This document shows, in pieces, positions 1-7,771 of a stretch of 64,000 nt of DNA. A program made the translations under genes and the position numbers. Source of the DNA: Pseudomonas guineae (GTDB lineage Bacteria; Pseudomonadota; Gammaproteobacteria; Pseudomonadales; Pseudomonadaceae); contig NZ_FOQL01000004.1 of NCBI RefSeq assembly GCF_900113745.1, positions 248,001 to 312,000 of the forward strand, written 5' to 3'. The notes beneath the pieces are model-generated. The model searched no databases and was not told the origin of the DNA. It was given only the letters and a program-made list of their open reading frames with translations. The stretch's first letter is position 1; each line of letters begins with the position of its first letter.

Positions 1-2
1 GC

Positions 3-827
3 CAAATGATGGACGCCGACCACCTGCCGCACACCCTGCAATCGCACCTGACCTACACCAAAGGCATGGCCGAGACCGGCGGCGTCGAGCTGGCCAATGA
101 ACTGCTGAAACTGATTGAACTACACGATGCCTCGAACATTGCCGCCGTGATCGTCGAGCCGATGTCCGGCTCCGCTGGCGTGATCGTACCGCCTGTCGGT
201 TACCTGCAACGTCTGCGCGAGATCTGCACCCAGCACAACATCCTGCTGATTTTCGATGAAGTGATTACTGCTTACGGCCGCTTGGGCAAGTGGACAGGAG
301 CCGAATACTTCGGCGTCACCCCGGACATCATGAACACCGCCAAACAGATCACCAATGGCGCAATTCCTTTGGGCGCCGTGATCGCCTCGAGCGAGATTTA
401 CAACACCTTTATGAATCAGGCCATCCCCGAGCACATGATCGAGTTCGGCCACGGCTACACCTATTCCGGTCATCCGGTGGCCTGCGCGGCTGGCCTGGCG
501 ACCCTGGAACTGCTCAAGCGTAACCACCTGATCGAGCAATCGGCGGCCCTGGCACCGATCTTTGAAGAAAAACTGCACAGCCTCAAAGGCAGCAAGCACG
601 TTATCGACATCCGCAACTGTGGTTTGGCTGGCGCGCTGCAAATCACCCCGCGTGACGGCGATGCGGTGATCCGTCCGTTCGAGGCGGGGATGAAGCTGTG
701 GAACGCTGGTTTCTACGTGCGCTTCGGCGGCGACACCCTGCAGTTCGGGCCAACCTTCAACACCACACCCGAGCAATTGGACTCCGTGTTCAATGCCGTC
801 GGTGATGTATTGAACGGTTTGGACTGA
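3..827 (+). CDS. bauA: β-alanine:pyruvate (ω-amino acid) transaminase, 5'-truncated
   Basis: Class III PLP-dependent aminotransferase whose N-terminal part lies outside the window; the frame is open to the left edge, so the first ATG seen (position 6) is probably internal. The visible 274 residues carry FDEVITA (Asp that holds the PLP pyridine nitrogen) and AKQITNGA, whose Lys (about residue 113 of the visible part) should be the PLP Schiff-base lysine. The family moves the amino group of β-alanine or other ω-amines to pyruvate, giving malonate semialdehyde. The next two genes, a cupin and a semialdehyde dehydrogenase, reproduce the bauABC order known from P. aeruginosa. The stop overlaps the bauB start (TGATG). 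Confident at family level; the substrate is inferred from context. Confidence 0.88.
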   Translation, partial: QMMDADHLPHTLQSHLTYTKGMAETGGVELANELLKLIELHDASNIAAVIVEPMSGSAGVIVPPVGYLQRLREICTQHNILLIFDEVITAYGRLGKWTGAEYFGVTPDIMNTAKQITNGAIPLGAVIASSEIYNTFMNQAIPEHMIEFGHGYTYSGHPVACAAGLATLELLKRNHLIEQSAALAPIFEEKLHSLKGSKHVIDIRNCGLAGALQITPRDGDAVIRPFEAGMKLWNAGFYVRFGGDTLQFGPTFNTTPEQLDSVFNAVGDVLNGLD

Positions 828-1114
828 TGAGCCAGCGCAGCCAAGCCGTGTCCACAGTGCAATTGGATAACGAGCAGGTCATCGTCACTGAGTGGCGTTT
901 TGCCCCTGGCACTGAAACCGGTCACCACCATCACCGGTATGACTACGTGGTGGTGCCGATGACCGATGGCACCCTGTTAATGCAAACCGCAGAAGGCGAG
1001 AAGCACTCGCAGCTGGTGGCCGGCCAGGCTTACTTTCGCAAGGCTGGCATTGAGCACAATGTGATCAATGCCAGTGACCATGAAGTGGTCTTCGTTGAAA
1101 CCGAAATCAAATAA
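827..1114 (+). CDS. bauB: Small cupin-domain protein (BauB-like)
   Basis: A 95-residue single-domain cupin. The first cupin motif is visible as GTETGHHHHRYDY, with a run of histidines suitable for metal binding, and the second as AGIEHNVINAS. The start codon overlaps the bauA stop by one base, implying translational coupling. The same position, between the transaminase and the dehydrogenase, is occupied by bauB in the P. aeruginosa β-alanine operon; its biochemical role is not established. A small cytoplasmic metal-binding protein is the safest description. Confidence 0.85.
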   Translation: MSQRSQAVSTVQLDNEQVIVTEWRFAPGTETGHHHHRYDYVVVPMTDGTLLMQTAEGEKHSQLVAGQAYFRKAGIEHNVINASDHEVVFVETEIK

Positions 1115-1169
1115 TTCGTAGCAGTTGCCTTCGCGCAACTACTCAACAGAACAATTACGAGGAGTTTTT

Positions 1170-2666
1170 ATGAGCATCGTTAACCACCTGATCCACGGCG
1201 AACTCACCGTCGGCACCGGTCGCACCGCAGACGTGTTCAACCCCTCCACTGGCGAGGTTAGCAAGCAAGTGGCCCTGGCCGACCGCGCCACCATGCAGCA
1301 GGCCATCGATTCGGCCAAGAGCGCCTTCCCAGCCTGGCGCAAAACCCCGCCGGCCAAGCGCGCTCAGGTGATGTTTCGCTTCAAGCAGCTGCTCGAAGAT
1401 CACGAAGCGGCCATCTCCAAGCTGATCAGTGAAGAACACGGTAAAACCTTGGAAGACGCTGCCGGCGAACTTAAGCGCGGCATCGAAAACGTCGAATTCG
1501 CCTGTGGCGCCCCGCAAATCCTCAAGGGTGAATACAGCCGCAACGTCGGCCCTAACATCGACGCCTGGAGCGACCTGCAGCCGATTGGCGTGGTCGCCGG
1601 CATTACCCCGTTCAACTTCCCGGCCATGGTGCCGCTGTGGATGTACCCGCTGGCCATCGTCTGCGGCAACTGCTTTATCTTGAAGCCGTCCGAGCGTGAC
1701 CCAAGCTCCACCCTGTACATCGCCCAACTGCTGCAAGAGGCCGGCTTGCCAAAAGGCGTACTCAACGTGGTGCACGGCGATAAAGAAGCCGTGGATGCGC
1801 TGATCGAAGCGCCGGAAGTCAAAGCCCTGAGCTTTGTCGGCTCCACGCCAATTGCTGAATACATCTATAGCGAAGGCACCAAGCGCGGTAAGCGCGTACA
1901 GGCCCTGGGCGGCGCGAAGAACCACGCCGTGCTGATGCCTGATGCTGATCTGGACAACGCCGTCAGCGCACTGATGGGCGCCGCTTACGGTTCCTGCGGC
2001 GAGCGCTGCATGGCCATCTCGGTCGCCGTCTGCGTGGGCGACCAGATTGCCGATGCGCTGATCGAGAAGCTCACGCCGCAGATCAAAGCCCTGAAAATCG
2101 GTGCGGGTACCAACTGTGGCCTGGACATGGGCCCACTGGTTACCGCTGCGGCGCGGGACAAGGTCAAAGGCTATATCGACGCCGGTGTCGCCCAAGGCGC
2201 ACGCCTGGTGGTCGACGGCCGTGATCTGGTGGTTTCTGGCAACGAAAACGGCTACTTCGTCGGTGGCACCCTGTTCGACAAAGTCACCCCGGAAATGACC
2301 ATCTACACCGATGAAATCTTCGGCCCAGTGCTGTGCATCGTTCGCGTCGGCAGCCTGGAACAAGCCATGCAGCTGATCAACGACCACGAATACGGCAACG
2401 GCACCTGCATCTTCACCCGCGACGGCGAAGCGGCCCACCTGTTCTGCGACGAAATCGAAGTCGGCATGGTCGGCGTCAACGTGCCGCTGCCCGTACCGGT
2501 TAGCTACCACAGCTTCGGCGGCTGGAAGCGCTCGCTGTTCGGCGACCTGCATGCCTACGGCCCAGACGGTGTGCGCTTCTACACCCGCAAAAAAGCCGTG
2601 ACCCAGCGCTGGCCGCAGCGCGCCTCGCATGAGGCGGCGCAGTTTGCCTTCCCGAGTAATAACTAA
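1170..2666 (+). CDS. bauC: Malonate-/methylmalonate-semialdehyde dehydrogenase (CoA-acylating)
   Basis: Aldehyde dehydrogenase superfamily protein of 498 residues, the usual MmsA length. The ATG at 1170 is preferred because it follows a good ribosome site (GAGGAG at 1159-1164); an upstream in-frame start at 1125 has none. PFNFPAMVPLWM, KPSERDPSS and FVGST mark the NAD-binding half; GSCGERCMAI (around residue 280) carries the catalytic Cys of the CoA-dependent subgroup. After bauA and bauB it should convert malonate semialdehyde to acetyl-CoA and CO2. An MmsA acting on methylmalonate semialdehyde in valine degradation is the alternative, but the neighbours favour β-alanine catabolism. A strong terminator follows. 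Confidence 0.88.
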   Translation: MSIVNHLIHGELTVGTGRTADVFNPSTGEVSKQVALADRATMQQAIDSAKSAFPAWRKTPPAKRAQVMFRFKQLLEDHEAAISKLISEEHGKTLEDAAGELKRGIENVEFACGAPQILKGEYSRNVGPNIDAWSDLQPIGVVAGITPFNFPAMVPLWMYPLAIVCGNCFILKPSERDPSSTLYIAQLLQEAGLPKGVLNVVHGDKEAVDALIEAPEVKALSFVGSTPIAEYIYSEGTKRGKRVQALGGAKNHAVLMPDADLDNAVSALMGAAYGSCGERCMAISVAVCVGDQIADALIEKLTPQIKALKIGAGTNCGLDMGPLVTAAARDKVKGYIDAGVAQGARLVVDGRDLVVSGNENGYFVGGTLFDKVTPEMTIYTDEIFGPVLCIVRVGSLEQAMQLINDHEYGNGTCIFTRDGEAAHLFCDEIEVGMVGVNVPLPVPVSYHSFGGWKRSLFGDLHAYGPDGVRFYTRKKAVTQRWPQRASHEAAQFAFPSNN

Positions 2667-2677
2667 GTAACACCCCA

Positions 2678-2709
2678 GGGGTTGATCGGATGATCAGCCC
2701 CTTTTTTTT
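2678..2709 (+). terminator. Rho-independent terminator of the bauABC operon
   Basis: The stem GGGGTTGATC / GATCAGCCCC (one G·T pair) has a 4-nt loop and is followed by eight T residues. It starts 12 bases after the bauC stop and should end the operon. Confidence 0.9.
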
Positions 2710-3062
2710 GATCTGTATCCATTGTGGGAGGGCCGGGCGGCGTTCCGTTTCAGCCGCGAGCTTTTCGCGACCAATGCCCCGCAAATTGGCCTGAATAAGG
2801 CCTTACCCACAGGCGCATTATTCCGTAGGAGCGGCCTTGGCCGCGATCAAAGCCACCACTGAATCGCGGGCAAGCCCGCTCCTACAAAAGCCACACCGTA
2901 GGATGGGTTGAGCATCGCGATACCCATCAACAACTGCTTTACGCAACAAACCAGCCGCGCGGGCGCGGCGTTGGTGCAGTGCCCGGCCTGGCCGGTTACG
3001 GCACCCCTTGGGTGAGCGGGTTCACGATTAGCGTGACCCGTAAGCCCGCTCTCCCAAGGGCA
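2710..3062. repeat. Gene-free stretch with several REP-like palindromes
   Basis: No convincing gene lies between bauC and the hydrolase. At 2826-2884 two REP-like arms face each other (TAGGAGCGG ... CCGCTCCTA), the usual pseudomonad REP pair. At 2896-2932 there is a copy of the GTAGGATGGGTTGAGC...GATACCCATCA repeat that recurs at 3951-3986 and 5114-5148. At 3005-3020 and 3045-3060 there is a 16-bp inverted repeat (CCCTTGGGTGAGCGGG) with one mismatch and a weaker nested stem. The last one ends 36 bases before the next start codon, so it could form in that gene's leader. Confidence 0.75.
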
Positions 3063-3095
3063 GCCCACTTCAACTATCTATGAAGAGGACTACCT

Positions 3096-3878
3096 ATGAA
3101 CAAACCCTTTATTGGCCTACCCCTGTGCCGCTGGCAGCTGACCGACCGTGATATCGGCTGGTTTCATCTGGTGGGCGAGAAGTACATCAGCGCCGTCACC
3201 GGCTACGGTGCCTTCCCGCTGATGATCCCGGCCTTTGGTGATGAACTGGACATGGACACCGTGCTCGATAGCGTCAGCGGCATCATGTTCGGCGGCTCAC
3301 TCTCCAACGTGCACCCCAGCACCTACGGCGACGCTCACCCAGGTTTGGGCCTTGCCGACAAACCGCGCGACGCCACCGTGCTGCGGCTGATGCGCGCCTG
3401 CATTGAGCGCGGCATTCCCTTTCTCGGCATCTGCCGGGGCGTGCAGGAAATGAACGTGCTCTACGGCGGCACCTTGCACCGTGAAGTGCATGCCGTCGAA
3501 GGCCGTCTCGATCACCGCGAGGTGAAGGATGTACCGGACGACGTGGCCTACGGCCCGATGCACAACGTCACCCTGAGCGAAGGCGGCGTGCTGCACACAT
3601 TGCTCGGCGAGCGGCAGATCAAGGTCAACTCGCTGCATGGTCAGGGGATTGATCGATTGGGTGAGGGCTTGCAAGTCGAGGCGGTGGCCGAAGATGGGCA
3701 GATCGAGGCCGTCAGCGTGATTGGCGCCAAAGCGTTTGCGGTTGGCGTGCAGTGGCATCCCGAGTATCGCTATTGGGAGAAGGCGGATTACAACGCGCTG
3801 TTGGCGGCGTTTCATCAGGCGGCGCGGGAGTATCAGGCTAAGAAGGTTGAAAACTGCCGCGAGGCGGCGGTGGCCTGA
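3096..3878 (+). CDS. γ-Glutamyl-γ-aminobutyrate hydrolase family protein (PuuD/SpuA-like)
   Basis: A 260-residue class I glutamine amidotransferase-like hydrolase (peptidase C26). FLGICRGVQEMNVLYGG contains the nucleophile Cys, and QWHPEY near the C-terminus supplies the catalytic His and Glu. The family cleaves γ-glutamyl-GABA to glutamate and GABA in γ-glutamylated putrescine degradation. AAGAGGA just before the ATG is the ribosome site. The preceding β-alanine genes fit a polyamine/ω-amine theme, since β-alanine arises from polyamine catabolism. A bidirectional terminator follows. Confident of family; pathway by context. Confidence 0.87.
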   Translation: MNKPFIGLPLCRWQLTDRDIGWFHLVGEKYISAVTGYGAFPLMIPAFGDELDMDTVLDSVSGIMFGGSLSNVHPSTYGDAHPGLGLADKPRDATVLRLMRACIERGIPFLGICRGVQEMNVLYGGTLHREVHAVEGRLDHREVKDVPDDVAYGPMHNVTLSEGGVLHTLLGERQIKVNSLHGQGIDRLGEGLQVEAVAEDGQIEAVSVIGAKAFAVGVQWHPEYRYWEKADYNALLAAFHQAAREYQAKKVENCREAAVA

Positions 3879-3910
3879 TCCAGGTGATGTACAGAATGGT
3901 TGATTGAAAC

Positions 3911-3940
3911 AATAAGGCCCGTCGAGTGACGGGCCTTATT
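3911..3940. terminator. Bidirectional terminator between convergent genes
   Basis: A perfect 13-bp stem (AATAAGGCCCGTC / GACGGGCCTTATT) with a GAGT loop, A-rich on one side and T-rich on the other. It can serve both the hydrolase gene and the convergent nuclease gene. Confidence 0.88.
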
Positions 3941-3950
3941 GTGTTTGGTG

Positions 3951-3986
3951 TTGATGGGTATCGCTGCGCTCAACCCATCCTGCGTA
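3951..3986 (-). repeat. Dispersed palindromic repeat, left flank of the nuclease gene
   Basis: TTGATGGGTATCGCTGCGCT and the bases after it are the reverse complement, with about three mismatches, of 5114-5148. The two copies therefore bracket the nuclease gene as inverted repeats. A third copy is at 2896-2932. Each copy is itself an imperfect palindrome (ATGGGT ... ACCCAT). Confidence 0.85.
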
Positions 3987-3989
3987 TCG

Positions 3990-5072
3990 TTAATAGAAAC
4001 TGACTGTTGTCTTTAACTGATCAGCAAAATCATAAATTTCGTCAAGCGTACTGATTGGGTGGCGAGTCTCATTCTTTTCTTGATCGAATATACCAATATA
4101 TTTTTGCAGTCGATTGAAATGTAAGCGGCAAATTGGCTTGCGATTGTTGTCGTCCAGTAAAACTCCGAAATAACTCTGAGTGTCACGCTGAATGATTCGT
4201 TTCGCATCTACAACGGATCGCACAATTGCTTTAACTATGTGATACCCCTCCAGCTCTTCTAAAGTCGTTATGATTTTATCTTCTGCGGACTCGTCAGGCT
4301 TTTCGTTGTCCACATCCGTGAGACTCGTCGCTATAGTAGCGTAACTCGGTTGAATTGCTCCGCTCATCGCAGATTTAAGTCGATCATTGATTTGATCATT
4401 CAAAAACTGCGCGACTGCCTTTCTGGTTAGTTCAGAAAACTGCTCGCGTACTTTTTGCGTGATCATCCCTTCATAAACGCGAGATGCGAAAAATTTAACG
4501 AAATCATCATCTGGTTTGGTGAATTGGAGTGCAATTTCTTTCTTAATTTGACTTACATATTTCAGCTCGCCAGCTGCGCTTACTATCGACTCAACATCGA
4601 AAGCCGATTTTGTGAGTTTTACAAGCTCGGGCACAGCGTGTTCATCTATATCCAATAGGTCGAGTTCAAGAAAGGGCTTCTGGTCCATCTTATTTGGAGC
4701 GTCAAGGTCCGTAAAGAATTTATAAATTTGACCATTGGTCAATATTGATATTCGAGCATTTGTTACGTGGAAGTAGCGGAATAGTTGTGATGCATGGTTG
4801 ACGTTCAATGGTTCGCCAATTTTCTTACATTCTATTAATATTTGAATTTCGCCATCTTTTAATATGGCGTAGTCAATTTTCTCACCTTTCTTTGTTCCGA
4901 TGTCGCAGACAAATTCAGGAGTTACTTCCCTTGGGTCAAATACGTCATAGCCAAGAATAGTGTTTATAAATGGCATGACAAATGCGTTTTTTGTTGCTTC
5001 TTCAGTTTTAATTGCACTTGCTTGCTGGCGAATTTTTGCAGAAAGGCTATTCAGTTTTTCGAGAAATTCCAT
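3990..5072 (-). CDS. Stand-alone type I restriction enzyme R N-terminal-like (PD-(D/E)XK) protein
   Basis: A 360-residue protein resembling the N-terminal nuclease domain of HsdR, without the helicase motor. The nuclease fold is visible as helix KTEEATKNAFVMPFI (Glu24/25), IDYAI (Asp67), ILIECKK (Glu81, Lys83) and HASQLFRYF (Gln96). Residues about 150-360 are less conserved; the C-terminal quarter (SYFGVLLDDNNRKPICRLHF) looks like a separate small domain. No HsdM or HsdS gene is nearby. Coding sequence is clearly AT-richer than the neighbours, and the gene is bracketed by inverted copies of a dispersed repeat, both signs of transfer. A role in defence is possible but is inference. Confidence 0.72.
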   Translation of the reverse strand: MEFLEKLNSLSAKIRQQASAIKTEEATKNAFVMPFINTILGYDVFDPREVTPEFVCDIGTKKGEKIDYAILKDGEIQILIECKKIGEPLNVNHASQLFRYFHVTNARISILTNGQIYKFFTDLDAPNKMDQKPFLELDLLDIDEHAVPELVKLTKSAFDVESIVSAAGELKYVSQIKKEIALQFTKPDDDFVKFFASRVYEGMITQKVREQFSELTRKAVAQFLNDQINDRLKSAMSGAIQPSYATIATSLTDVDNEKPDESAEDKIITTLEELEGYHIVKAIVRSVVDAKRIIQRDTQSYFGVLLDDNNRKPICRLHFNRLQKYIGIFDQEKNETRHPISTLDEIYDFADQLKTTVSFY

Positions 5073-5113
5073 TTTTAGCTCCTTGCTATTGACGCGTTCT
5101 TGTTACCTGATTC

Positions 5114-5148
5114 CGTAGGATGGGTTGAGCGTAGCGATACCCATCAAT
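5114..5148 (+). repeat. Dispersed palindromic repeat, right flank of the nuclease gene
   Basis: CCGTAGGATGGGTTGAGCGT and following bases; inverted partner of 3951-3986 and direct copy of 2896-2932. It lies between the nuclease gene and the RAYT remnant, the kind of transposase thought to mobilise REP elements. Confidence 0.85.
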
Positions 5149-5153
5149 AATGG

Positions 5154-5480
5154 CTATCTCAAATCATCACTGCTGCGTTCGCCAACGGCTTCATCGATTT
5201 CCTTGCCTCCCGCCCAATTCTCCGGCAATAACCCCGCCCGCACATACCGGTGAAACGACGACCACGGCCAATCGACCACTCGCTGCACATGACCGTGTTT
5301 GCGAGGGTTGTGGTGGATGTAATCGACATGGCGGTTGAAATCTGTTTGGTCGCGGATGCGGTGATCCCAATAACGACGCTGCCAAATGCCGCGTTCGTCT
5401 TTGCGTTGTCGGCTGGTGGATATGTGTTCGCCATGCGGCAGAGCGCGGGAAAAGCCGGTTTTGATCAAGCGAGTAGGGTG
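5154..5480 (-). pseudogene. REP-associated tyrosine transposase (RAYT/IS200-like), 5' half missing
   Basis: The readable protein has the C-terminal half of a RAYT: LIKTGFSRALPHGEH, ERGIWQRRYWDHRIRD, HVDYIHHNPRKHGHV and DWPWSSFHRYV are family hallmarks. The N-terminal half, which should carry the HUH metal-binding His pair, is absent; upstream sequence is instead a dispersed 67-bp repeat (5473-5539), whose translation supplies only unrelated residues. The tail GGKEIDEAVGERS looks intact. The gene is therefore probably inactive, cut by a repeat insertion or rearrangement. It sits next to REP-like repeats as RAYT genes usually do. Confidence 0.8.
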
Positions 5481-5539
5481 GATGGCGCTTTTTTCATCCA
5501 CCATTTGGTGCGGTATTCATCTGGGCTGTGTGCTTTGGA
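5473..5539 (+). repeat. 67-bp dispersed repeat, copy A
   Basis: It begins GTAGGGTGGATGGCGCTTTT and can fold through GGTGGATG / CATCCACC. It matches 5918-5982 almost base for base, including the non-palindromic tail ending in CTGGGCTGTGTGCTTTGGA. The copies are direct and about 445 bp apart. Confidence 0.85.
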
Positions 5540-5675
5540 TTCGCCGTAGATGCGTTTAATGCTGGCGACGCATTTCCTCGAACAGGCCTTCAACGATTGC
5601 AGCGGAGGCGTTGTCGGCGTCGATCAGCACGGCGAGGTGCTTGTGCTGCCGAGGTGGGCTGGATTTGGCGGCCAT
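5528..5675 (-). pseudogene. Decayed 5' end of an NYN/LabA-like (PIN-fold) ribonuclease gene
   Basis: From an ATG at 5675, preceded by AAGGAAG, the frame reads RQHKHLAVLIDADNASAAIV and GLFEE, the start of the NYN domain with its metal-binding Asp pair. The frame then breaks, and SIKRIYGES follows in another frame before homology stops at the repeat. Only about 45 residues of a gene normally several times longer are left. A second, more decayed copy is at 6318-6384. Identification rests on the distinctive VLIDADNA motif. Confidence 0.6.
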
Positions 5676-5917
5676 GCTTCTTCCTTGAATGGGGTTGGCT
5701 CGACATTACTGCGAATAGGTGGCACTGCGCCATAGTTTGTGCATTGGCTTGTGGTCTTGGGTCTGTTCTTGGGTTTGTGGGTATCCGCCGCTTTGTGTCG
5801 TCTGCGAGATTGCGGGTCGAAAGCAAAAGGCGTATTGCGGGTTGTCTGCTGTTGATGGTTTTGGCCATCAAGGTGGACAAGCTTCGCGTTGTCCACCCTA
5901 CGAAACCTCAACTCTGC

Positions 5918-5982
5918 GTAGGGTGGATGACGCTTTTTTCATCCACCATTTGGGCGGTGTTTATCTGGGCTGTGTGCTTGGA
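5918..5982 (+). repeat. 67-bp dispersed repeat, copy B
   Basis: Direct copy of 5473-5539 with a few substitutions and two single-base deletions. Starts GTAGGGTGGATGACGC, ends GGGCTGTGTGCTTGGA. Confidence 0.85.
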
Positions 5983-6317
5983 AGTAGCGCTCCACAACTC
6001 GTCCAAACAACGTGGTCCTCAGGTCCCGTCAGAAGGCTGAGCGTAAGTGCTGTGGAGAGGGGCGTTTGGCATGGATGCCAAACGAGGCATGCCGGGCCAT
6101 GGATGGCCCGTCTTGCCTACCCTCGGAACAGCGCCGGAGCGAGGGGAGTTGAGCGCAGCGAAACCCGGATGCCGGGCGCGCTTTCTCTTTGGTTACTTTC
6201 TCTTTCGCGCGAGCAAAGAGAAAGTAACTCGCCGTAAGGGCGAAAAGCGTAATTCCGGTCAATAGAGCAGCTACGGTTTACGTTCCTGTATTGGCTGTGA
6301 CCACCATGCTGACCGTC

Positions 6318-6384
6318 GGCCAGCACGGCGAGGTGTTTTTGCTGGCGAGGGGCGGGGGTCTTGACTCGTCCTTGAATGGTCTGG
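6318..6384 (-). pseudogene. Second decayed start of the NYN/LabA-like gene
   Basis: On the minus strand the frame reads RVKTPAPRQQKHLAVL, then ADGQ where the intact family has IDAD. The ATG seen in the 5675 copy is lost and no downstream domain remains. Sequence upstream of both copies is also similar, so this is a duplicated locus rather than chance. Confidence 0.5.
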
Positions 6385-6526
6385 CTCGACTATTACTGCG
6401 AATGGATGCCCAGGTGCCAGGGATGGCGTGCATGACGGTCGATTTAATCGCCATGGCAGCGCTGAGCTAGGCTTAGGGGAGGCGGTCAGCGCCTTTCCTA
6501 CCACGTGGTATATCAGGCCATCACGC

Positions 6527-7495
6527 ATGCCGGCAGAGACCCTCAGCGAGAATATTCAGCAAACCTTGTTGCAATGGGCAACGGCGCCGTGGTTCCAAAT
6601 CGGCACCACGGACGTGCACATGGCGCGTGTTCTGGGCTTGATATTCATCCTGTTTTTTGCCTGGTGGTTTTCAATTCAGCTTGAGCGTGGTTTACGCAAT
6701 CTGGCGGCGCGCGGCAAAGATGCGCACATGAATTCGGCCGGCGTTTACGCCTTCAACCGGATCATTCGTTACACCGTGTGGATAGTCGGCACGCTGGTGG
6801 GCTTGCGTTATTTGGGCCTCGATATCAGTAACTTTGCCTTGATCGGTGGTGCCATTGGTGTGGGTATTGGCTTTGGCTTGCAGGGCATTTTTGGCAATTT
6901 TGTCTCCGGCTTGATTTTGTTGCTGGAGAAGACCTTGAAGGTCGGTGACTTCGTCGATTTGCAGTCCGGGGTCATGGGCCGAGTGACTGAAATTGGGATG
7001 CGTTATACCCGCGTCACCACCAATGATTTGCTCGACATCATTGTGCCGAACTCGGAGTTTATTAATGGCCGCGTCACCAACTGGAGTTTCAATGAAAAGT
7101 ACCGGCGTATTCATGTGCCGTTCTGTGTGGCTTACGGCAGTGACAAAGACAAGGTCAAGCAGGCGGTATTAAAAGCCGTAGATGCAGTGCCGGGCTGCAT
7201 CACCAATGACCCTCGGCGCACGCCGGATGTGTGGCTGACCGGGTTTGCGGATAGCAGCCTGAGTTTTGAATTGGTGCTTTGGGTGGAACATGCGCTGATG
7301 GTCTCCCCCGGCGCCACGCAGGCGAAGTTTTTGTGGGCAATTGATGACCAGTTGCGTGCGGCGCAGATCGACATTCCCTTCCCGCAGCGCGATCTGCATC
7401 TGCGCTCTGGCAGCTTGCGCTTAGAGTTGGATGACGCGGCGATTGTGCGGCTGCTGGACGCTCGGGCGCGTCAGCAGGAGCGCGGCGATGAATAG
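6527..7495 (+). CDS. MscS-family small mechanosensitive channel
   Basis: A 322-residue inner-membrane protein. Three hydrophobic segments are seen (about 22-42, 64-84, 88-125). The last carries the pore helix pattern GGAIGVGIGFGLQGIFGNFVSGLILLLEK split by Gly residues, the MscS signature. DFVDLQSGVMGRVTEIGMR and IIVPNSEFINGRVTNWSF mark the β-domain, followed by the α/β cytoplasmic domain. It should open under membrane tension and release solutes on osmotic downshock. The ATG at 6527 is chosen over an upstream start because the sequence before it lies in the repeat zone and lacks conservation. Length is typical of the shorter MscS proteins. Confidence 0.88.
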   Translation: MPAETLSENIQQTLLQWATAPWFQIGTTDVHMARVLGLIFILFFAWWFSIQLERGLRNLAARGKDAHMNSAGVYAFNRIIRYTVWIVGTLVGLRYLGLDISNFALIGGAIGVGIGFGLQGIFGNFVSGLILLLEKTLKVGDFVDLQSGVMGRVTEIGMRYTRVTTNDLLDIIVPNSEFINGRVTNWSFNEKYRRIHVPFCVAYGSDKDKVKQAVLKAVDAVPGCITNDPRRTPDVWLTGFADSSLSFELVLWVEHALMVSPGATQAKFLWAIDDQLRAAQIDIPFPQRDLHLRSGSLRLELDDAAIVRLLDARARQQERGDE

Positions 7496-7771
7496 TGGGA
7501 AGGGCTGGCGGGAGACTTGAAAGTGCTGCCGGAAAATCGCCAGGCGAGTTTGGCTCTGCGTGGTAAGCATCGGTAGACGCAGCGATTAATCAATGTAAAT
7601 AATCGTTCGGCTGAATGTACTGTTGATAATACTGCGCTATATCGAATGCATATGTAGTTAAGCATGCAAATTCGCAACCTTGAAATTACCACTACGCTGA
7701 TAGGTGTGACTCTGAAAGTTATTCTATTAATTTGAATGTGCTATAGGGATGATAGCTATAAGGAATATGTC

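Larger units (their letters stand above)
5676..6526. repeat. 850-bp gene-poor stretch of dispersed repeats
   Basis: No intact gene is supported here. It holds a palindrome GGTGGACAA ... TTGTCCACC (5872-5897), copy B of the 67-bp repeat (5918-5982), and about 6030-6245 a dispersed element recognisable from other pseudomonads (GGCATGGATGCCAAACGAGG ... AGAGAAAGTAACTCGCC). A decayed NYN-gene start lies at 6318-6384, sharing flanking sequence with 5690-5720 (TTGAATGG ... CTCGAC ... TTACTGCGAAT). The open frames are short, overlapping and lack ribosome sites. Confidence 0.7.

Noticed and set aside
1155..2630. A 491-codon open frame antisense to bauC
   Set aside because: It mirrors the codon structure of a well-supported dehydrogenase, has no ribosome site and no recognisable domain; long antisense frames are expected in GC-rich DNA.
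5473..5982. CRISPR-like array
   Set aside because: Only two copies of a 67-bp repeat 445 bp apart, no regular spacers and no cas genes.
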